Position numbers and translations under genes: made by a program. A DNA stretch of 64,000 nucleotides, taken from Polaribacter aquimarinus (GTDB taxonomy: Bacteria > Bacteroidota > Bacteroidia > Flavobacteriales > Flavobacteriaceae). A model generated the notes under the pieces. The model was not told the DNA's origin and searched no databases. It saw only the letters and a program-made list of their open reading frames with translations. Positions 37,725-47,614 of this stretch are shown piece by piece (within the stretch, counting starts at the first letter, position 1; each line of letters opens with the position of its first letter). The stretch is from positions 248,001 through 312,000 of the forward strand of contig NZ_QFFG01000001.1 of assembly GCF_003129485.1 (NCBI RefSeq), in the 5' to 3' direction.

Positions 37725-38156
37725 TTAAGCGTTAATATCAAAATCTCTTGCTATTACAAACTTCGTTCTTACAGGAAGTTTTTGAGCTGCTAATCGTAAG
37801 GCTTCTTTTGCTATATGCATTGGTACACCACCAACCTCAAACAAAATTCTACCCGGTTTAATAACTGCAACAAAATGATCTGGTGCTCCTTTACCCTTAC
37901 CCATACGTACCTCTAAAGGTTTCTTAGTGATAGGCTTGTCTGGAAAAATTTTAATCCATAACTGCCCCTCTCTTTTCATATGACGAGTTGCCGCGATACG
38001 AGCTGCTTCAATTTGACGAGAAGTTAATAAATTCTGGTCTATAGATTTGATACCAAACATTCCATTAGAAAGTTGATTTCCTCTCTGAGCATTCCCAGTC
38101 ATATTCCCTTTCGCCTTCTGTACCTTACGGTATTTTACTCTTTTTGGCTGTAACAT
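37725..38156 (-). CDS. rplP: 50S ribosomal protein L16
   Basis: 143 residues. [51 protein letters not shown] are diagnostic. Near the A-site tRNA elbow. 22 bases after rpsC. Confidence 0.98.
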   Translation of the reverse strand: MLQPKRVKYRKVQKAKGNMTGNAQRGNQLSNGMFGIKSIDQNLLTSRQIEAARIAATRHMKREGQLWIKIFPDKPITKKPLEVRMGKGKGAPDHFVAVIKPGRILFEVGGVPMHIAKEALRLAAQKLPVRTKFVIARDFDINA

Positions 38157-38178
38157 TTTTAATTTCTAATTTTAAAAA

Positions 38179-38898
38179 TTATTTTCTTCTACGAGGTTGA
38201 CGTTTAGATCTATCACCACCTTTATTACCACCTTGTTTCTTAGACAAGCCTACTAATGGAGATAATTCTCTTTTACCATAAACCTCACCCTTCATAATCC
38301 ATACTTTTACACCTATCCTTCCATAAGTAGTATGAGATTCTACAAGTGCATAATCGATATCAGCTCTGAATGTAGAAAGAGGAATTCTACCTTCTTTATA
38401 GTGCTCTGAACGTGCCATTTCTGCTCCATTTAAACGACCTGAAATCTGAATTTTTATACCTTCAGCATTCATACGCATCGTTGCAGCAATAGCCATTTTG
38501 ATTGCTCTCTTGTAAGAAATTCTATTCTCAATTTGACGCGCTACGCTAGTTGCAACTAACTTTGCATCTAATTCAGGACGTTTAATCTCAAAAATATTGA
38601 TTTGAACTTCTTTACCTGTAATTTTCTTTAGTTCTTCTTTTAACTTGTCTACCTCTTGACCTCCTTTACCAATAATGATACCTGGACGTGCAGTAGTGAT
38701 AGTAACGGTTACAAGCTTTAAAGTACGTTCTATAATTACTCTAGAAACACTTGCTTTTGATAATCTAGCATTAATATACTTTCTTATCTTATCATCTTCA
38801 GCAATTTTATCTCCGTAGTCATTACCACCATACCAGTTAGATTCCCAACCTCTGATGATTCCTAAACGATTTCCTATTGGATTAGTTTTTTGTCCCAT
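38179..38898 (-). CDS. rpsC: 30S ribosomal protein S3
   Basis: 239 residues, with KH domain ([20 protein letters not shown]) and C-terminal domain ([33 protein letters not shown]). The tail is rich in K, R, G ([17 protein letters not shown]). mRNA entry channel. Confidence 0.98.
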   Translation of the reverse strand: MGQKTNPIGNRLGIIRGWESNWYGGNDYGDKIAEDDKIRKYINARLSKASVSRVIIERTLKLVTVTITTARPGIIIGKGGQEVDKLKEELKKITGKEVQINIFEIKRPELDAKLVATSVARQIENRISYKRAIKMAIAATMRMNAEGIKIQISGRLNGAEMARSEHYKEGRIPLSTFRADIDYALVESHTTYGRIGVKVWIMKGEVYGKRELSPLVGLSKKQGGNKGGDRSKRQPRRRK

Positions 38899-38909
38899 TT
38901 CTACTTTGA

Positions 38910-39314
38910 TTAATTACTTAAATTTTTACTACCTAACTCTAAAGTAACGTGATTAGAACGCTTGCGAATTCTATGAGCACGCCCTTGTGGAGCTGGTCTT
39001 AATCTTTTTAACATTCCTGCGCTATCTACACATATAGATTTCACATATAAACCTGCGTCTTCTATAGATGCATCCTCATTTTTAGCTTGCCAATTTGCAA
39101 TTGCAGACAATAACAATTTCTCTAAATTGATTGATGCTTCTTTTGGGCTAAACTTTAAGATTTGTAAAGCTTTTTCAACTTCAACTCCTCTTACCTGATC
39201 TGCTACTAAACGCATTTTTCTTGGTGATGTAGGACAGTTAGTAAGCTTTGCGAAAGCGCGTTGCTTTCTAGCTGCTTTTAACTGATCTGCCATATTTTTT
39301 TTACGAACTCCCAT
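38910..39314 (-). CDS. rplV: 50S ribosomal protein L22
   Basis: 134 residues. Core from about residue 20 ([24 protein letters not shown]) and the tunnel-lining C-terminal loop ([22 protein letters not shown]). The N-terminus may be Met1 or Met8. Lines the exit tunnel. Confidence 0.97.
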   Translation of the reverse strand: MGVRKKNMADQLKAARKQRAFAKLTNCPTSPRKMRLVADQVRGVEVEKALQILKFSPKEASINLEKLLLSAIANWQAKNEDASIEDAGLYVKSICVDSAGMLKRLRPAPQGRAHRIRKRSNHVTLELGSKNLSN

Positions 39315-39320
39315 TTCCTA

Positions 39321-39599
39321 CTATTTTTTACCTTTATTTTTCGCACCAGCGTGTCCTCTAAAAGAACGAGTTGGTGAAAATTCGCCTAATTTATGCCCTA
39401 CCATGTTTTCTGTAACATAAACTGGTACAAACTGACGTCCATTATGAACAGCAATTGTTTGTCCAACAAAATCTGGGGAAATCATACTTGCTCTAGACCA
39501 AGTTTTGATTACAGTTTTGTTTCCAGCTTCTACATTAGCTAACACTTTTTTCTCTAATTTATAGTGAATGTAAGGTCCTTTTTTTAATGATCTTGCCAT
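39321..39599 (-). CDS. rpsS: 30S ribosomal protein S19
   Basis: 92 residues. [41 protein letters not shown] and [18 protein letters not shown] are diagnostic. Head protein. 7 bases after rplB. Confidence 0.98.
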   Translation of the reverse strand: MARSLKKGPYIHYKLEKKVLANVEAGNKTVIKTWSRASMISPDFVGQTIAVHNGRQFVPVYVTENMVGHKLGEFSPTRSFRGHAGAKNKGKK

Positions 39600-39606
39600 A
39601 ACTTAA

Positions 39607-40431
39607 TTATTTCTTTCTACGTTCGATAATGTACTTATTACTAGCTTTGGTCTTAGATCTAGTTTTAAATCCTTTAGCAGGAATACCATTTCTTGATCTA
39701 GGATGACCTCCAGAAGAACGTCCTTCACCACCTCCCATTGGGTGATCAACTGGGTTCATTCTTACAGCGTTAACTCTTGGTCTTCTACCCAACCATCTTC
39801 TTCTACCTGCTTTACCAGACACTAATAATTGATGATCTGAATTAGATACAACTCCAATAGTTGCCATACACGTTAACAAGATTAATCTTGTTTCACCAGA
39901 AGGTAACTTAACTGTTGCATATTTACCATCTCTTGCCATTAATTGAGCAAATGAACCAGCAGAACGAGCCATAACAGCTCCTTGACCTGGTCGTAATTCT
40001 ATACATGAGATTGTAGTACCTAAAGGAATTTCACTTAAAGGCATTGCATTTCCAATTTCTGGAGTAATACCAGAACCAGAAACGATAGTTTGACCTACTT
40101 TTAAACCGTTTTGAGCAATTACATAACGTTTTTCACCATCAGCATAACTAAGTAATGCAATAAATGCTGTACGATTTGGATCGTACTCTATAGTTTTTAC
40201 TGTTGCAGGAACACCTGTTTTATCTCTTTTAAAATCGATAATACGGTATTTTTGTTTATGACCACCACCAATATTACGTGTTGTCATTCTACCCTGATTG
40301 TTTCGACCTCCAGATCTTTTTTTCGGTGCCAATAATGACTTTTCCGGCTTATCAGTTGTTATGGTGTCGAACCCATTTACAACTCTAAAACGCTGACCTG
40401 GTGTTATTGGTTTTAATTTTCTAACTGACAT
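39607..40431 (-). CDS. rplB: 50S ribosomal protein L2
   Basis: 274 residues, close to the peptidyl transferase centre. Diagnostic: [44 protein letters not shown] and the histidine-containing loop. 11 bases after rplW. Confidence 0.98.
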   Translation of the reverse strand: MSVRKLKPITPGQRFRVVNGFDTITTDKPEKSLLAPKKRSGGRNNQGRMTTRNIGGGHKQKYRIIDFKRDKTGVPATVKTIEYDPNRTAFIALLSYADGEKRYVIAQNGLKVGQTIVSGSGITPEIGNAMPLSEIPLGTTISCIELRPGQGAVMARSAGSFAQLMARDGKYATVKLPSGETRLILLTCMATIGVVSNSDHQLLVSGKAGRRRWLGRRPRVNAVRMNPVDHPMGGGEGRSSGGHPRSRNGIPAKGFKTRSKTKASNKYIIERRKK

Positions 40432-40442
40432 TCTGTCTTTTC

Positions 40443-40733
40443 TTAAAGATTGTTATAAAAATCAATACTTTCTCCTTCCGCTAACTGCACAATTGCTTTT
40501 TTGTATCCGCTCTTAATACCAGTAACTAAACCTTTTTTAGTATACTTTGTATTTCTTTGAATTGGATAGTTTAAAGTTTTTACGCTTGAAATAGAAACTC
40601 CATAAGCTGCCTCAACAGCATCTTTAATCTCCACTTTGTTAGCTTTTTTATCTACAACAAATGAATAACGATTAAATAATTCGCTATCGTTTGTCGCTTT
40701 TTCCGTAATAATAGGTTTAATTAAAATACTCAT
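40443..40733 (-). CDS. rplW: 50S ribosomal protein L23
   Basis: 96 residues, at the exit-tunnel mouth where trigger factor and SRP dock. Diagnostic: [42 protein letters not shown]. 4 bases after rplD. Confidence 0.97.
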   Translation of the reverse strand: MSILIKPIITEKATNDSELFNRYSFVVDKKANKVEIKDAVEAAYGVSISSVKTLNYPIQRNTKYTKKGLVTGIKSGYKKAIVQLAEGESIDFYNNL

Positions 40734-40737
40734 TTCC

Positions 40738-41367
40738 CTATTTGCTTAAATTTGAGTTAATTCCTTCTAAAGAACCTTCGGTAATCACAACTTTATTAGC
40801 GTTTAAAACACCATAAGTATAAATTTCTGAAGCGTTGATCACTTTAGAGTTTTTCAAGTTTCTTGATGACAAATAAACATTGCTATTTTCACCATTTAAA
40901 ACAAATAATGATTTTTTAGTATCCAACTCTAATGCTTTTAAAACATTTACAAAGTTTTTAGTTTTTGGAGAATCAAAATTGAAGTCTTCAACTACTACTA
41001 AATTTTTATCATTTGCTTGAATACTTAAAGCAGATTTACGTGCTAAACGCTTTAAGTTTTTATTCAATTTAAAAGAATAATTTCTTGGTCTTGGTCCGAA
41101 CATACGCCCACCACCTCTAAAAACACCAGACTTGATAGAACCTGCTCTTGCAGTACCAGTTCCTTTTTGTTTTTTTATCTTTCTTGTAGAACCAGTAATT
41201 TCAGCTCTTTCTTTAGATTTATGAGTTCCTTGACGTTGGTTTGCCAAGTACTGTTTAACATCTAAATAAATAGCGTGATCATTAGGCTCTATACCAAATA
41301 CATCTTTAGAAAGTTCAACTTTTCTACCTGTATCTTTTCCTGTAATATCTAAAACTACTACTTTCAT
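40738..41367 (-). CDS. rplD: 50S ribosomal protein L4
   Basis: 209 residues. [60 protein letters not shown] are diagnostic. Its start overlaps the rplC stop by one base. In E. coli L4 represses its own operon; a leader before rplC here could serve the same purpose. Confidence 0.98.
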   Translation of the reverse strand: MKVVVLDITGKDTGRKVELSKDVFGIEPNDHAIYLDVKQYLANQRQGTHKSKERAEITGSTRKIKKQKGTGTARAGSIKSGVFRGGGRMFGPRPRNYSFKLNKNLKRLARKSALSIQANDKNLVVVEDFNFDSPKTKNFVNVLKALELDTKKSLFVLNGENSNVYLSSRNLKNSKVINASEIYTYGVLNANKVVITEGSLEGINSNLSK

Positions 41368-41984
41368 TATTTCTGAATAGTTACAAAAGCATTTTTGTGT
41401 CCAGGAATAGCCCCTTTAACAACAAGTAAGTTCTTTTCAGCAACTACTTTTAATACTCTTAAGTTTTGTACTTTCACATTTTCTCCACCCATTCTTCCTG
41501 CCATTCGCATTCCTTTGAATACTCTTGCAGGGTAAGATGCAGCACCAATTGAACCAGGAGCTCTTAAACGGTTATGTTGACCATGAGTAGCTTGACCGAC
41601 ACCAGCAAAACCGTGACGTTTAACTACACCCTGAAAACCTTTACCTTTAGAAACACCTGACACATCAACAAATTCCCCTTCAGTAAAATGCTCTACTGTG
41701 ATAGAATCTCCTAATTTGTACTCTTCTTCAAACCCTTGAAATTCAACGACTTTTTTCTTAGCAGTGGTGCCAGCTTTTTTAAAGTGACCGTCTAACGCTT
41801 TGTTAGAGCTCTTCGCCTTTTTGTCATCGAAACCAAGTTGCAACGCATTGTAGCCGTCAACCTCTTCGGTTCTGACTTGGGTAACAACGCAAGGACCTGC
41901 TTCGATTACTGTACAAGGAATGTTCTTCCCGTTTTCATCAAATAAGCTGGTCATTCCAATTTTTCTTCCTATTAACCCAGACAT
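41367..41984 (-). CDS. rplC: 50S ribosomal protein L3
   Basis: 205 residues. [28 protein letters not shown] and [32 protein letters not shown] are diagnostic. It has its own promoter and a leader of about 225 bases, separating it from rpsJ. Confidence 0.98.
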   Translation of the reverse strand: MSGLIGRKIGMTSLFDENGKNIPCTVIEAGPCVVTQVRTEEVDGYNALQLGFDDKKAKSSNKALDGHFKKAGTTAKKKVVEFQGFEEEYKLGDSITVEHFTEGEFVDVSGVSKGKGFQGVVKRHGFAGVGQATHGQHNRLRAPGSIGAASYPARVFKGMRMAGRMGGENVKVQNLRVLKVVAEKNLLVVKGAIPGHKNAFVTIQK

Positions 41985-42210
41985 TTAGTTAAAATTTTAG
42001 ACGATAGATTATTTTATCCAGCGCGTCTATTAATAATTATTTGTTTGAAACTAAAGTTTCATAAAATCCTTTGAGTTTTACTCAAAAAAAACAGCATAAA
42101 AACACTTTCTATACTGAATTTGTTTTTACCGTTTTTCCTTCGCGAAACGCTCTGGACATGTTACTATTATTGATTTTTAACTCAAAAAACAGTATACCCT
42201 ACTCTATTTC
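41985..42210 (-). promoter_or_regulatory. structured leader upstream of rplC
   Basis: About 225 untranslated bases between the predicted start of transcription and rplC. Inverted repeats: TAGACG (41998-42003) with CGTCTA (42024-42029); GAAACT with AGTTTC (42047-42060); TTTGAGT with ACTCAAA (42070-42086); palindrome TTCGCGAA (42139-42146). No frame in it looks like a gene. A ribosomal-protein autoregulatory leader is the natural reading, not shown. Confidence 0.45.
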
Positions 42211-42216
42211 GGGTTG

Positions 42217-42246
42217 CAAAAGTAAAAAAAACTTTCGGCTTAACAA
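42217..42246 (-). promoter_or_regulatory. promoter for the rplC-onward part of the superoperon
   Basis: Minus-strand TTG (42244-42246), 19-base spacer, TACTTTTG (42217-42224). The TTG lies in the loop of the terminator hairpin of rpsJ, and the -7 box begins at the end of its T run. Confidence 0.7.
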
Positions 42247-42263
42247 AATTAAACCGAAAGTTA
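42223..42263 (-). terminator. terminator after rpsJ
   Basis: An 8 to 9 bp stem (ACTTTCGG at 42231-42238 with CCGAAAGT at 42254-42261) is followed by eight T on the minus strand. 10 bases past the rpsJ stop. It separates str/rpsJ transcription from rplC onward. Confidence 0.82.
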
Positions 42264-42272
42264 ATATATTAC

Positions 42273-42578
42273 TTATACTTTAATCTCAACTTCAACACCA
42301 CTTGGTAACTCAAGTTTCATTAAAGCATCAATAGTTTTTGAAGAAGAACTATAGATGTCTAACAATCTTTTGTAAGCAGCTAATTGAAATTGCTCTCTAG
42401 ATTTTTTATTTACGTGCGGTGAACGCAATACAGTAAAAATCTTTTTATGTGTTGGTAATGGTATTGGTCCGTTTACAACAGCACCTGTACTTTTTACCGT
42501 CTTTACTATTTTTTCAGCAGATTTATCTACTAAATTGTAATCGTAAGACTTTAATTTTATTCTAATTTTTTGACTCAT
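42273..42578 (-). CDS. rpsJ: 30S ribosomal protein S10
   Basis: 101 residues, ribosomal head and NusB partner in antitermination. [29 protein letters not shown] and [28 protein letters not shown] are diagnostic. 19 bases after fusA, so it is the last gene of the str unit here. Confidence 0.98.
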   Translation of the reverse strand: MSQKIRIKLKSYDYNLVDKSAEKIVKTVKSTGAVVNGPIPLPTHKKIFTVLRSPHVNKKSREQFQLAAYKRLLDIYSSSSKTIDALMKLELPSGVEVEIKV

Positions 42579-42597
42579 CTTATATATTATTAGTAGA

Positions 42598-44715
42598 TTA
42601 ACCTTTAGCAGCAGCGATTACTTCTTCTGAAATATTTGAAGGAGTTTCTGCATAGTGAGAAAATTCCATAGTAGAAGTTGCTCTACCTGAAGACATTGTT
42701 CTTAAAGCTGTAACATAACCAAACATTTCTGATAATGGAACTATAGCTTTCACAACTTTAGACCCAGCTCTATCTGACATATCATTAACCTGACCTCTTC
42801 TTCTATTTAAATCTCCTACAATGTCACCCATATTTTCTTCTGGTGTTAACACCTCTAACTTCATTAATGGCTCCATAATTTTAGCTCTGGCAGCTTTAGC
42901 AGCAGCTTTAAAACCTAATTTTGCAGCTAACTCAAAAGATAATTGATCAGAATCCACTGCGTGGAAAGAACCATCTTTCAAAGTAACTTTCATAGAATCC
43001 ATTTCGTAGCCAGCTAAAGGACCATTCTTCATTGCTTCTTTGAATCCTTTTTCTACAGATGGCACAAATTCTTTTGGAACGTTACCACCTTTAATAACAG
43101 ATTCAAATTGTAATCCTTGAACACCTTCATCTGCAGGCTCCATCGTAAATACAATATCAGCAAATTTACCACGTCCACCAGATTGTTTCTTATAAACCTC
43201 TCTATGATCAGCAGCAGCAGTGATAGCTTCTTTGTACTCAACTTGTGGTTGACCTTGATTTACCTCTACCTTAAACTCACGTTTTAAACGGTCTACAATT
43301 ACATCTAAGTGTAACTCTCCCATTCCGGAGATAATAGTTTGACCAGAAGCCTCATCAGTTCGCACTGTAAATGTTGGATCTTCTTCAGCTAATTTACCTA
43401 AACCGATTCCTAATTTATCAACATCTGCTTTTGTTTTAGGTTCTACAGCAATACCAATTACTGGATCTGGAAAATCCATAGATTCTAATACAATAGGATG
43501 TTTTTCAGCAGTTAAAGTATCTCCTGTTTTAATAGATTTAAATCCAACAGCAGCTCCAATATCACCCGCTTCAATAAAATCAATTGCATTTTGCTTGTTA
43601 GCATGCATTTGATAAATACGAGAAATACGCTCTTTTTTGTTTGAACGATTGTTCAACACATAAGAACCCGCATCTAAACGACCTGAATATGCTCTAAAAA
43701 ATGCTAAACGACCAACAAAAGGGTCTGTAGCAATTTTAAATGCTAAAGCAGCAAATGGCTCTTTTACATCTGGCTTACGAATCTCCTCTAAACCTGTATC
43801 AGGGTTGGTACCAACAATACCTTCTTTATCAGTAGGAGAAGGCAAATAACGACATACAGCATCTAAAAGAAACTGAACACCTTTATTTTTAAAAGCCGAA
43901 CCACAAATCATAGGAATGATAGCCATATCCATTACAGCAGCTCTAAGTGCAGCATGCACTTCTTCTTCAGTAATAGAATCTTCATCTTCCATAAATTTTT
44001 CCAAAAGATTCTCATCATAACTTGCAACTTCTTCAATTAACAGCGCACGATATTTTTTTGCCTCTTCTTTCATATCCTCAGGAATATCAATTACATCGAA
44101 AGTAGCTCCTTGAGTTGCATCATGCCATACAATAGCACGGTTTTTCACTAAATCAATAACACCTTTAAATTCATCCTCATCACCAATATTTAAAACAATT
44201 GGCACTGCGTTTGACTTTAACATGTCTTTTACTTGTTGACAAACACCTAAAAAGTCAGAACCTTGACGATCCATTTTATTAACGAATCCAATTCTTGGCA
44301 CTTTATAGTTATCAGCTAATCTCCAGTTAGTTTCAGATTGAGGTTCAACACCATCAACTGCGCTAAATAAAAATACTAACCCGTCTAATACACGCAATGA
44401 CCTATTTACCTCAACAGTAAAATCAACGTGACCAGGAGTATCGATAATATTAAAGTGATATCCTTTTGTTTCAGGAGTTTTTTCTCCATTTTCAATTGGA
44501 AAATTCCATGTACAAGTAGTAGCTGCAGAAGTAATTGTAATACCTCTTTCTTGCTCTTGCTCCATCCAGTCCATTGTAGCTGCACCGTCATGAACCTCAC
44601 CAATTTTATGAGAAACACCTGTATAGTACAATACACGTTCTGTAGTTGTGGTTTTACCAGCATCAATATGTGCTGCAATACCAATATTTCTTGTGAATTT
44701 TAAATCTCTTGCCAT
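42598..44715 (-). CDS. fusA: elongation factor G
   Basis: 705 residues, translocase GTPase. GTP-binding motifs [21 protein letters not shown] and NKMDR are present, followed by the other EF-G domains (e.g. [18 protein letters not shown]). Between rpsG (3 bases) and rpsJ. tuf, which often follows fusA, is not here. Confidence 0.98.
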   Translation of the reverse strand: MARDLKFTRNIGIAAHIDAGKTTTTERVLYYTGVSHKIGEVHDGAATMDWMEQEQERGITITSAATTCTWNFPIENGEKTPETKGYHFNIIDTPGHVDFTVEVNRSLRVLDGLVFLFSAVDGVEPQSETNWRLADNYKVPRIGFVNKMDRQGSDFLGVCQQVKDMLKSNAVPIVLNIGDEDEFKGVIDLVKNRAIVWHDATQGATFDVIDIPEDMKEEAKKYRALLIEEVASYDENLLEKFMEDEDSITEEEVHAALRAAVMDMAIIPMICGSAFKNKGVQFLLDAVCRYLPSPTDKEGIVGTNPDTGLEEIRKPDVKEPFAALAFKIATDPFVGRLAFFRAYSGRLDAGSYVLNNRSNKKERISRIYQMHANKQNAIDFIEAGDIGAAVGFKSIKTGDTLTAEKHPIVLESMDFPDPVIGIAVEPKTKADVDKLGIGLGKLAEEDPTFTVRTDEASGQTIISGMGELHLDVIVDRLKREFKVEVNQGQPQVEYKEAITAAADHREVYKKQSGGRGKFADIVFTMEPADEGVQGLQFESVIKGGNVPKEFVPSVEKGFKEAMKNGPLAGYEMDSMKVTLKDGSFHAVDSDQLSFELAAKLGFKAAAKAARAKIMEPLMKLEVLTPEENMGDIVGDLNRRRGQVNDMSDRAGSKVVKAIVPLSEMFGYVTALRTMSSGRATSTMEFSHYAETPSNISEEVIAAAKG

Positions 44716-44718
44716 TTC

Positions 44719-45198
44719 TTAGAATCTGAAGTGTGAGAATGCTTTATTAGCTTCTGCCATTTTGTGTGTATCTACTCTTTTCTTAACAGCAGCCCCTTCT
44801 TCTTTAGCCGCAGCTAAAATTTCAGCAGCTAAACGCTGTGCCATAGTTTTTTCGTTTCTCTTACGAGTATACAAAATCATCCATTTGATAGCCATAGACA
44901 CCTTACGATCTGGTCTAATTTGCATTGGAATCTGGAATGTTGCTCCACCTACTCTACGAGAACGAACTTCTACGTGAGGCATTACATTTGACAAACCTTC
45001 TTTCCAAATTTCTAAAGCCGATTTTTCTTCAGCTTCTCCTTTCTTTTGCTCGATGATATCCATTGCATCATAAAACACTTTGAACGCTACAGATTTCTTA
45101 CCACTCCACATCAAGTTATTTACAAAACGTGTAACTAACTGATCATTAAATTTTGGATCTGGTAAAAGCTCTCTTTTTTTCGCTCTTCTTTTTCTCAT
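44719..45198 (-). CDS. rpsG: 30S ribosomal protein S7
   Basis: 159 residues. MRKRRAKKRELLPDPKF, FVNNLMWSGKKSVA, RSRRVGGATFQIPMQIRPDR are diagnostic. Primary 16S rRNA binder of the head. 27 bases after rpsL. Confidence 0.98.
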   Translation of the reverse strand: MRKRRAKKRELLPDPKFNDQLVTRFVNNLMWSGKKSVAFKVFYDAMDIIEQKKGEAEEKSALEIWKEGLSNVMPHVEVRSRRVGGATFQIPMQIRPDRKVSMAIKWMILYTRKRNEKTMAQRLAAEILAAAKEEGAAVKKRVDTHKMAEANKAFSHFRF

Positions 45199-45225
45199 GT
45201 CTTTACATTAAAAAAGTTAATAATT

Positions 45226-45600
45226 TTACTTCTTTGGGCGTTTCGCTCCGTATTTTGATCTACGTTGCGTTCTTCCTTCGACTCCTGCAGTATCTAAAGC
45301 ACCACGAACTACGTGATATTTTACACCTGGTAAGTCTTTTACCCTTCCACCTCTAACTAATACTATCGAGTGCTCTTGCAAGTTGTGTCCTTCACCTGGA
45401 ATGTATGCGTTTATCTCATTACCATTTGTTAATCTAACTCTGGCAACTTTACGCATTGCAGAATTAGGTTTCTTTGGTGTAGTAGTATAAACACGTGTAC
45501 AAACACCACGTCTTTGTGGACTTCCTTGTAACGCAGCCGATTTACTCTTCTTAGTTATTTTGGTTCTTCCTTTACGAACTAATTGTTGAATAGTTGGCAT
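45226..45600 (-). CDS. rpsL: 30S ribosomal protein S12
   Basis: 124 residues, decoding centre. [21 protein letters not shown], the streptomycin-region [21 protein letters not shown] and [22 protein letters not shown] are present and normal. First gene of the superoperon, with its own strong promoter. Confidence 0.98.
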   Translation of the reverse strand: MPTIQQLVRKGRTKITKKSKSAALQGSPQRRGVCTRVYTTTPKKPNSAMRKVARVRLTNGNEINAYIPGEGHNLQEHSIVLVRGGRVKDLPGVKYHVVRGALDTAGVEGRTQRRSKYGAKRPKK

Positions 45601-45657
45601 ACTAAATAATTATTGTTTTTCGTTTATATTAAACATTACCCTATTTTTAAGGGTCTG

Positions 45658-45687
45658 CAAATGTACAACTAATTTCTAATTATTCAA
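45658..45687 (-). promoter_or_regulatory. promoter of the str operon (rpsL)
   Basis: Minus-strand TTG (45685-45687), 19-base spacer, TACATTTG (45658-45665), a full consensus. The short leader to rpsL includes CCCT paired with AGGG. Confidence 0.75.
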
Positions 45688-45747
45688 ATATCAGTAAGTT
45701 ATTTTTTAAAGATGTTGTTTTTAAGTCAATTTATTATGAAATTAATC

Positions 45748-45755
45748 TACATTTG
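45748..45755 (+). promoter_or_regulatory. -7-like box for the Omp85-type gene
   Basis: TACATTTG fits TANNTTTG, 20 bases before the TTG start at 45776. No TTG element is present at 17-23 bases upstream (the nearest is 30 away). Confidence 0.4.
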
Positions 45756-45775
45756 AAACAAAAGAGTCAGCTATT

Positions 45776-47440
45776 TTGAAACGTAATTTCATACATTATA
45801 TATATTTAGTTCTTTTAGTGATAAATTCCATTAAAGTTTTCTCACAAGAAATTACTTTAAAAATCAATTCTAAAATAGATTCTGAAAAAAAAGTTTTGGA
45901 TGATCTTATTTTTATAAAAAAGCACAAAGATTTTAGCTCTATAAATTCGGAATTACAAAAAATATCTTGGTACTTGAAGGTTAACGGGTATTTTACAAAT
46001 ACAATAGATAGTATTACAACTAAAAATAACTCTACAACTGCATTTTTTTCTTTGAATCATAAAACCGAGAGAGCAGTGCTTTACATAAGCGATGATAATA
46101 AAGTTTATTTTAAGAATCATAATCTTAAAAATAATTTCATCACCGTACCTATTAGCAACCTAGCTTCAATTCTAAATGAAACCTCAAAAAAACTAGACAA
46201 TGAAGGAAAATCATTTTCTAAAGTTTCATTAGAAAACATATCTATAAAAAAAAATACTTTATTCGCTGTATTAAAAATTGATCAATCTAAAAAAAGAGTC
46301 ATATCCAAAGTTATTATAAAGGACTATGAAACGTTTCCTCAATCTTATTTGAAAAATTATTTTACAATTTACAAGAACACTATTTTTAATCAAAAAAAAA
46401 TTAAAGAAATCTCATTATTATCAAGAGATTTAGAATTTGCTAAAGAAATAAAACCTCCTGAAGTTCTTTTTAAAAATGATTCAACTTTTTTATTCCTATA
46501 TTTAAAAAAGCAACAAAACAATAGTTTTGACGGAATCATAAACTTTGCATCTAAAGAAAATGGCGGAGTTCTATTTAATGGAAACCTTGATTTAAAACTT
46601 AATAACATTTTAAATACAGGAGAAGTATTTAATTTATTTTGGAATAGTATTGGAGAGGAAAAACAAGAATTTAAAATTTCTTCAATCACCCCGTATATTT
46701 TTAACTCAAAATTTTCTCCTGAAATATCTTTTTCCATCTATAAACAAGATTCTACATTTTTAAACACTAAGTTTAACTCAAAACTATTTTACAATATAAA
46801 TCAAAAAACTAAACTTGCTTTAACATATAATTCTGAAACGTCAGAAAACTTAGAAGAAACCCTATCTAACAACATAGAATCTTTCAATAATTATTTCTTA
46901 GGTTTTCAACTTGAATACAATATCCCTAAAAACGATTTCTTTTTTAATGACAAATTCAACCTAAATCTAAACCCCTCTATCGGAAAGAGAAAAACCAAAA
47001 CAAAATCATCTAAACAATTTAAGATAGAAACCTCTGCATCTTACATATGGGATTTAAATACAAGAAATAGCTTTTATATTAGAAACAAAACTGGATTTTT
47101 AAATTCAGATTCGCTAATTGACAATGAACTCTTTAGAATAGGCGGGACAAATTCTATAAGAGGTTTTAATGAACAAAGTATTTTCACAAACAGCTATAGT
47201 TATTTCAATTTAGAATATCGGTATCTTACATCTAAAAACTCTTTCCTATATTCAATTAGCGATATTGGAAAAGTTATTGTAAATAATAAAAGCAAAACCC
47301 TTTACGGATTAGGTCTTGGTTACATGTTTAACATCAACAATTCAAGAGTTAATTTAGGTAGTGTTCTAGGTGGTAATTCTATTAAAGAATTAGACATAAA
47401 CAACTTACAACTAATACTTTCTTGGAAATCTTTTTTCTAG
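45776..47440 (+). CDS. Omp85/BamA-superfamily outer-membrane protein
   Basis: A 554-residue protein starting at TTG 45776 (no earlier ATG fits), with a signal peptide ending about residue 23 (KVFSQ). A POTRA-like part (KVIIKDYETFPQSYLKNYF and the IFNQKKIKEIS following) precedes a C-terminal barrel of alternating hydrophobic beta strands. The Omp85 barrel motif is present as FRIGGTNSIRGFNEQSIF. BamA and TamA have several POTRA domains; here only one or two short ones are visible, so this is a small member, not BamA itself. Function inferred: assembly or secretion at the outer membrane. Divergent from rpsL. Confidence 0.8.
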   Translation: MKRNFIHYIYLVLLVINSIKVFSQEITLKINSKIDSEKKVLDDLIFIKKHKDFSSINSELQKISWYLKVNGYFTNTIDSITTKNNSTTAFFSLNHKTERAVLYISDDNKVYFKNHNLKNNFITVPISNLASILNETSKKLDNEGKSFSKVSLENISIKKNTLFAVLKIDQSKKRVISKVIIKDYETFPQSYLKNYFTIYKNTIFNQKKIKEISLLSRDLEFAKEIKPPEVLFKNDSTFLFLYLKKQQNNSFDGIINFASKENGGVLFNGNLDLKLNNILNTGEVFNLFWNSIGEEKQEFKISSITPYIFNSKFSPEISFSIYKQDSTFLNTKFNSKLFYNINQKTKLALTYNSETSENLEETLSNNIESFNNYFLGFQLEYNIPKNDFFFNDKFNLNLNPSIGKRKTKTKSSKQFKIETSASYIWDLNTRNSFYIRNKTGFLNSDSLIDNELFRIGGTNSIRGFNEQSIFTNSYSYFNLEYRYLTSKNSFLYSISDIGKVIVNNKSKTLYGLGLGYMFNINNSRVNLGSVLGGNSIKELDINNLQLILSWKSFF

Positions 47441-47555
47441 CACTACAAGATTTCTTATATCAGCAAAACATCTAATGCTTAAGACCTTAATTATACTTTT
47501 ATTACGAAAAACGTAAACTACAACGATTTAGTTTTGATGTTTTTTTGTTAAAAAA

Positions 47556-47586
47556 TTGTTTATTTAAGATTTATTTAAGACTTTTG
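47556..47586 (+). promoter_or_regulatory. promoter-like site of susC with an 11 bp tandem repeat in its spacer
   Basis: TTG (47556-47558), 20-base spacer, GACTTTTG (47579-47586), one mismatch from TANNTTTG. Two identical 11-mers TTTATTTAAGA (47559-47569 and 47570-47580) fill the spacer, one helical turn apart, which would suit a regulator binding there. Confidence 0.45.
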
Positions 47587-47614
47587 GGCTTAATTAATTC
47601 AAATAATTATACAA

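Noticed and set aside
42070..42086. Hairpin TTTGAGT/ACTCAAA as a terminator
   Set aside because: Its A/T run is on the wrong side for the minus-strand transcript; kept only as part of the rplC leader.
44406..44703. Open frames on both strands inside fusA
   Set aside because: Shadows of the EF-G gene; no family match.
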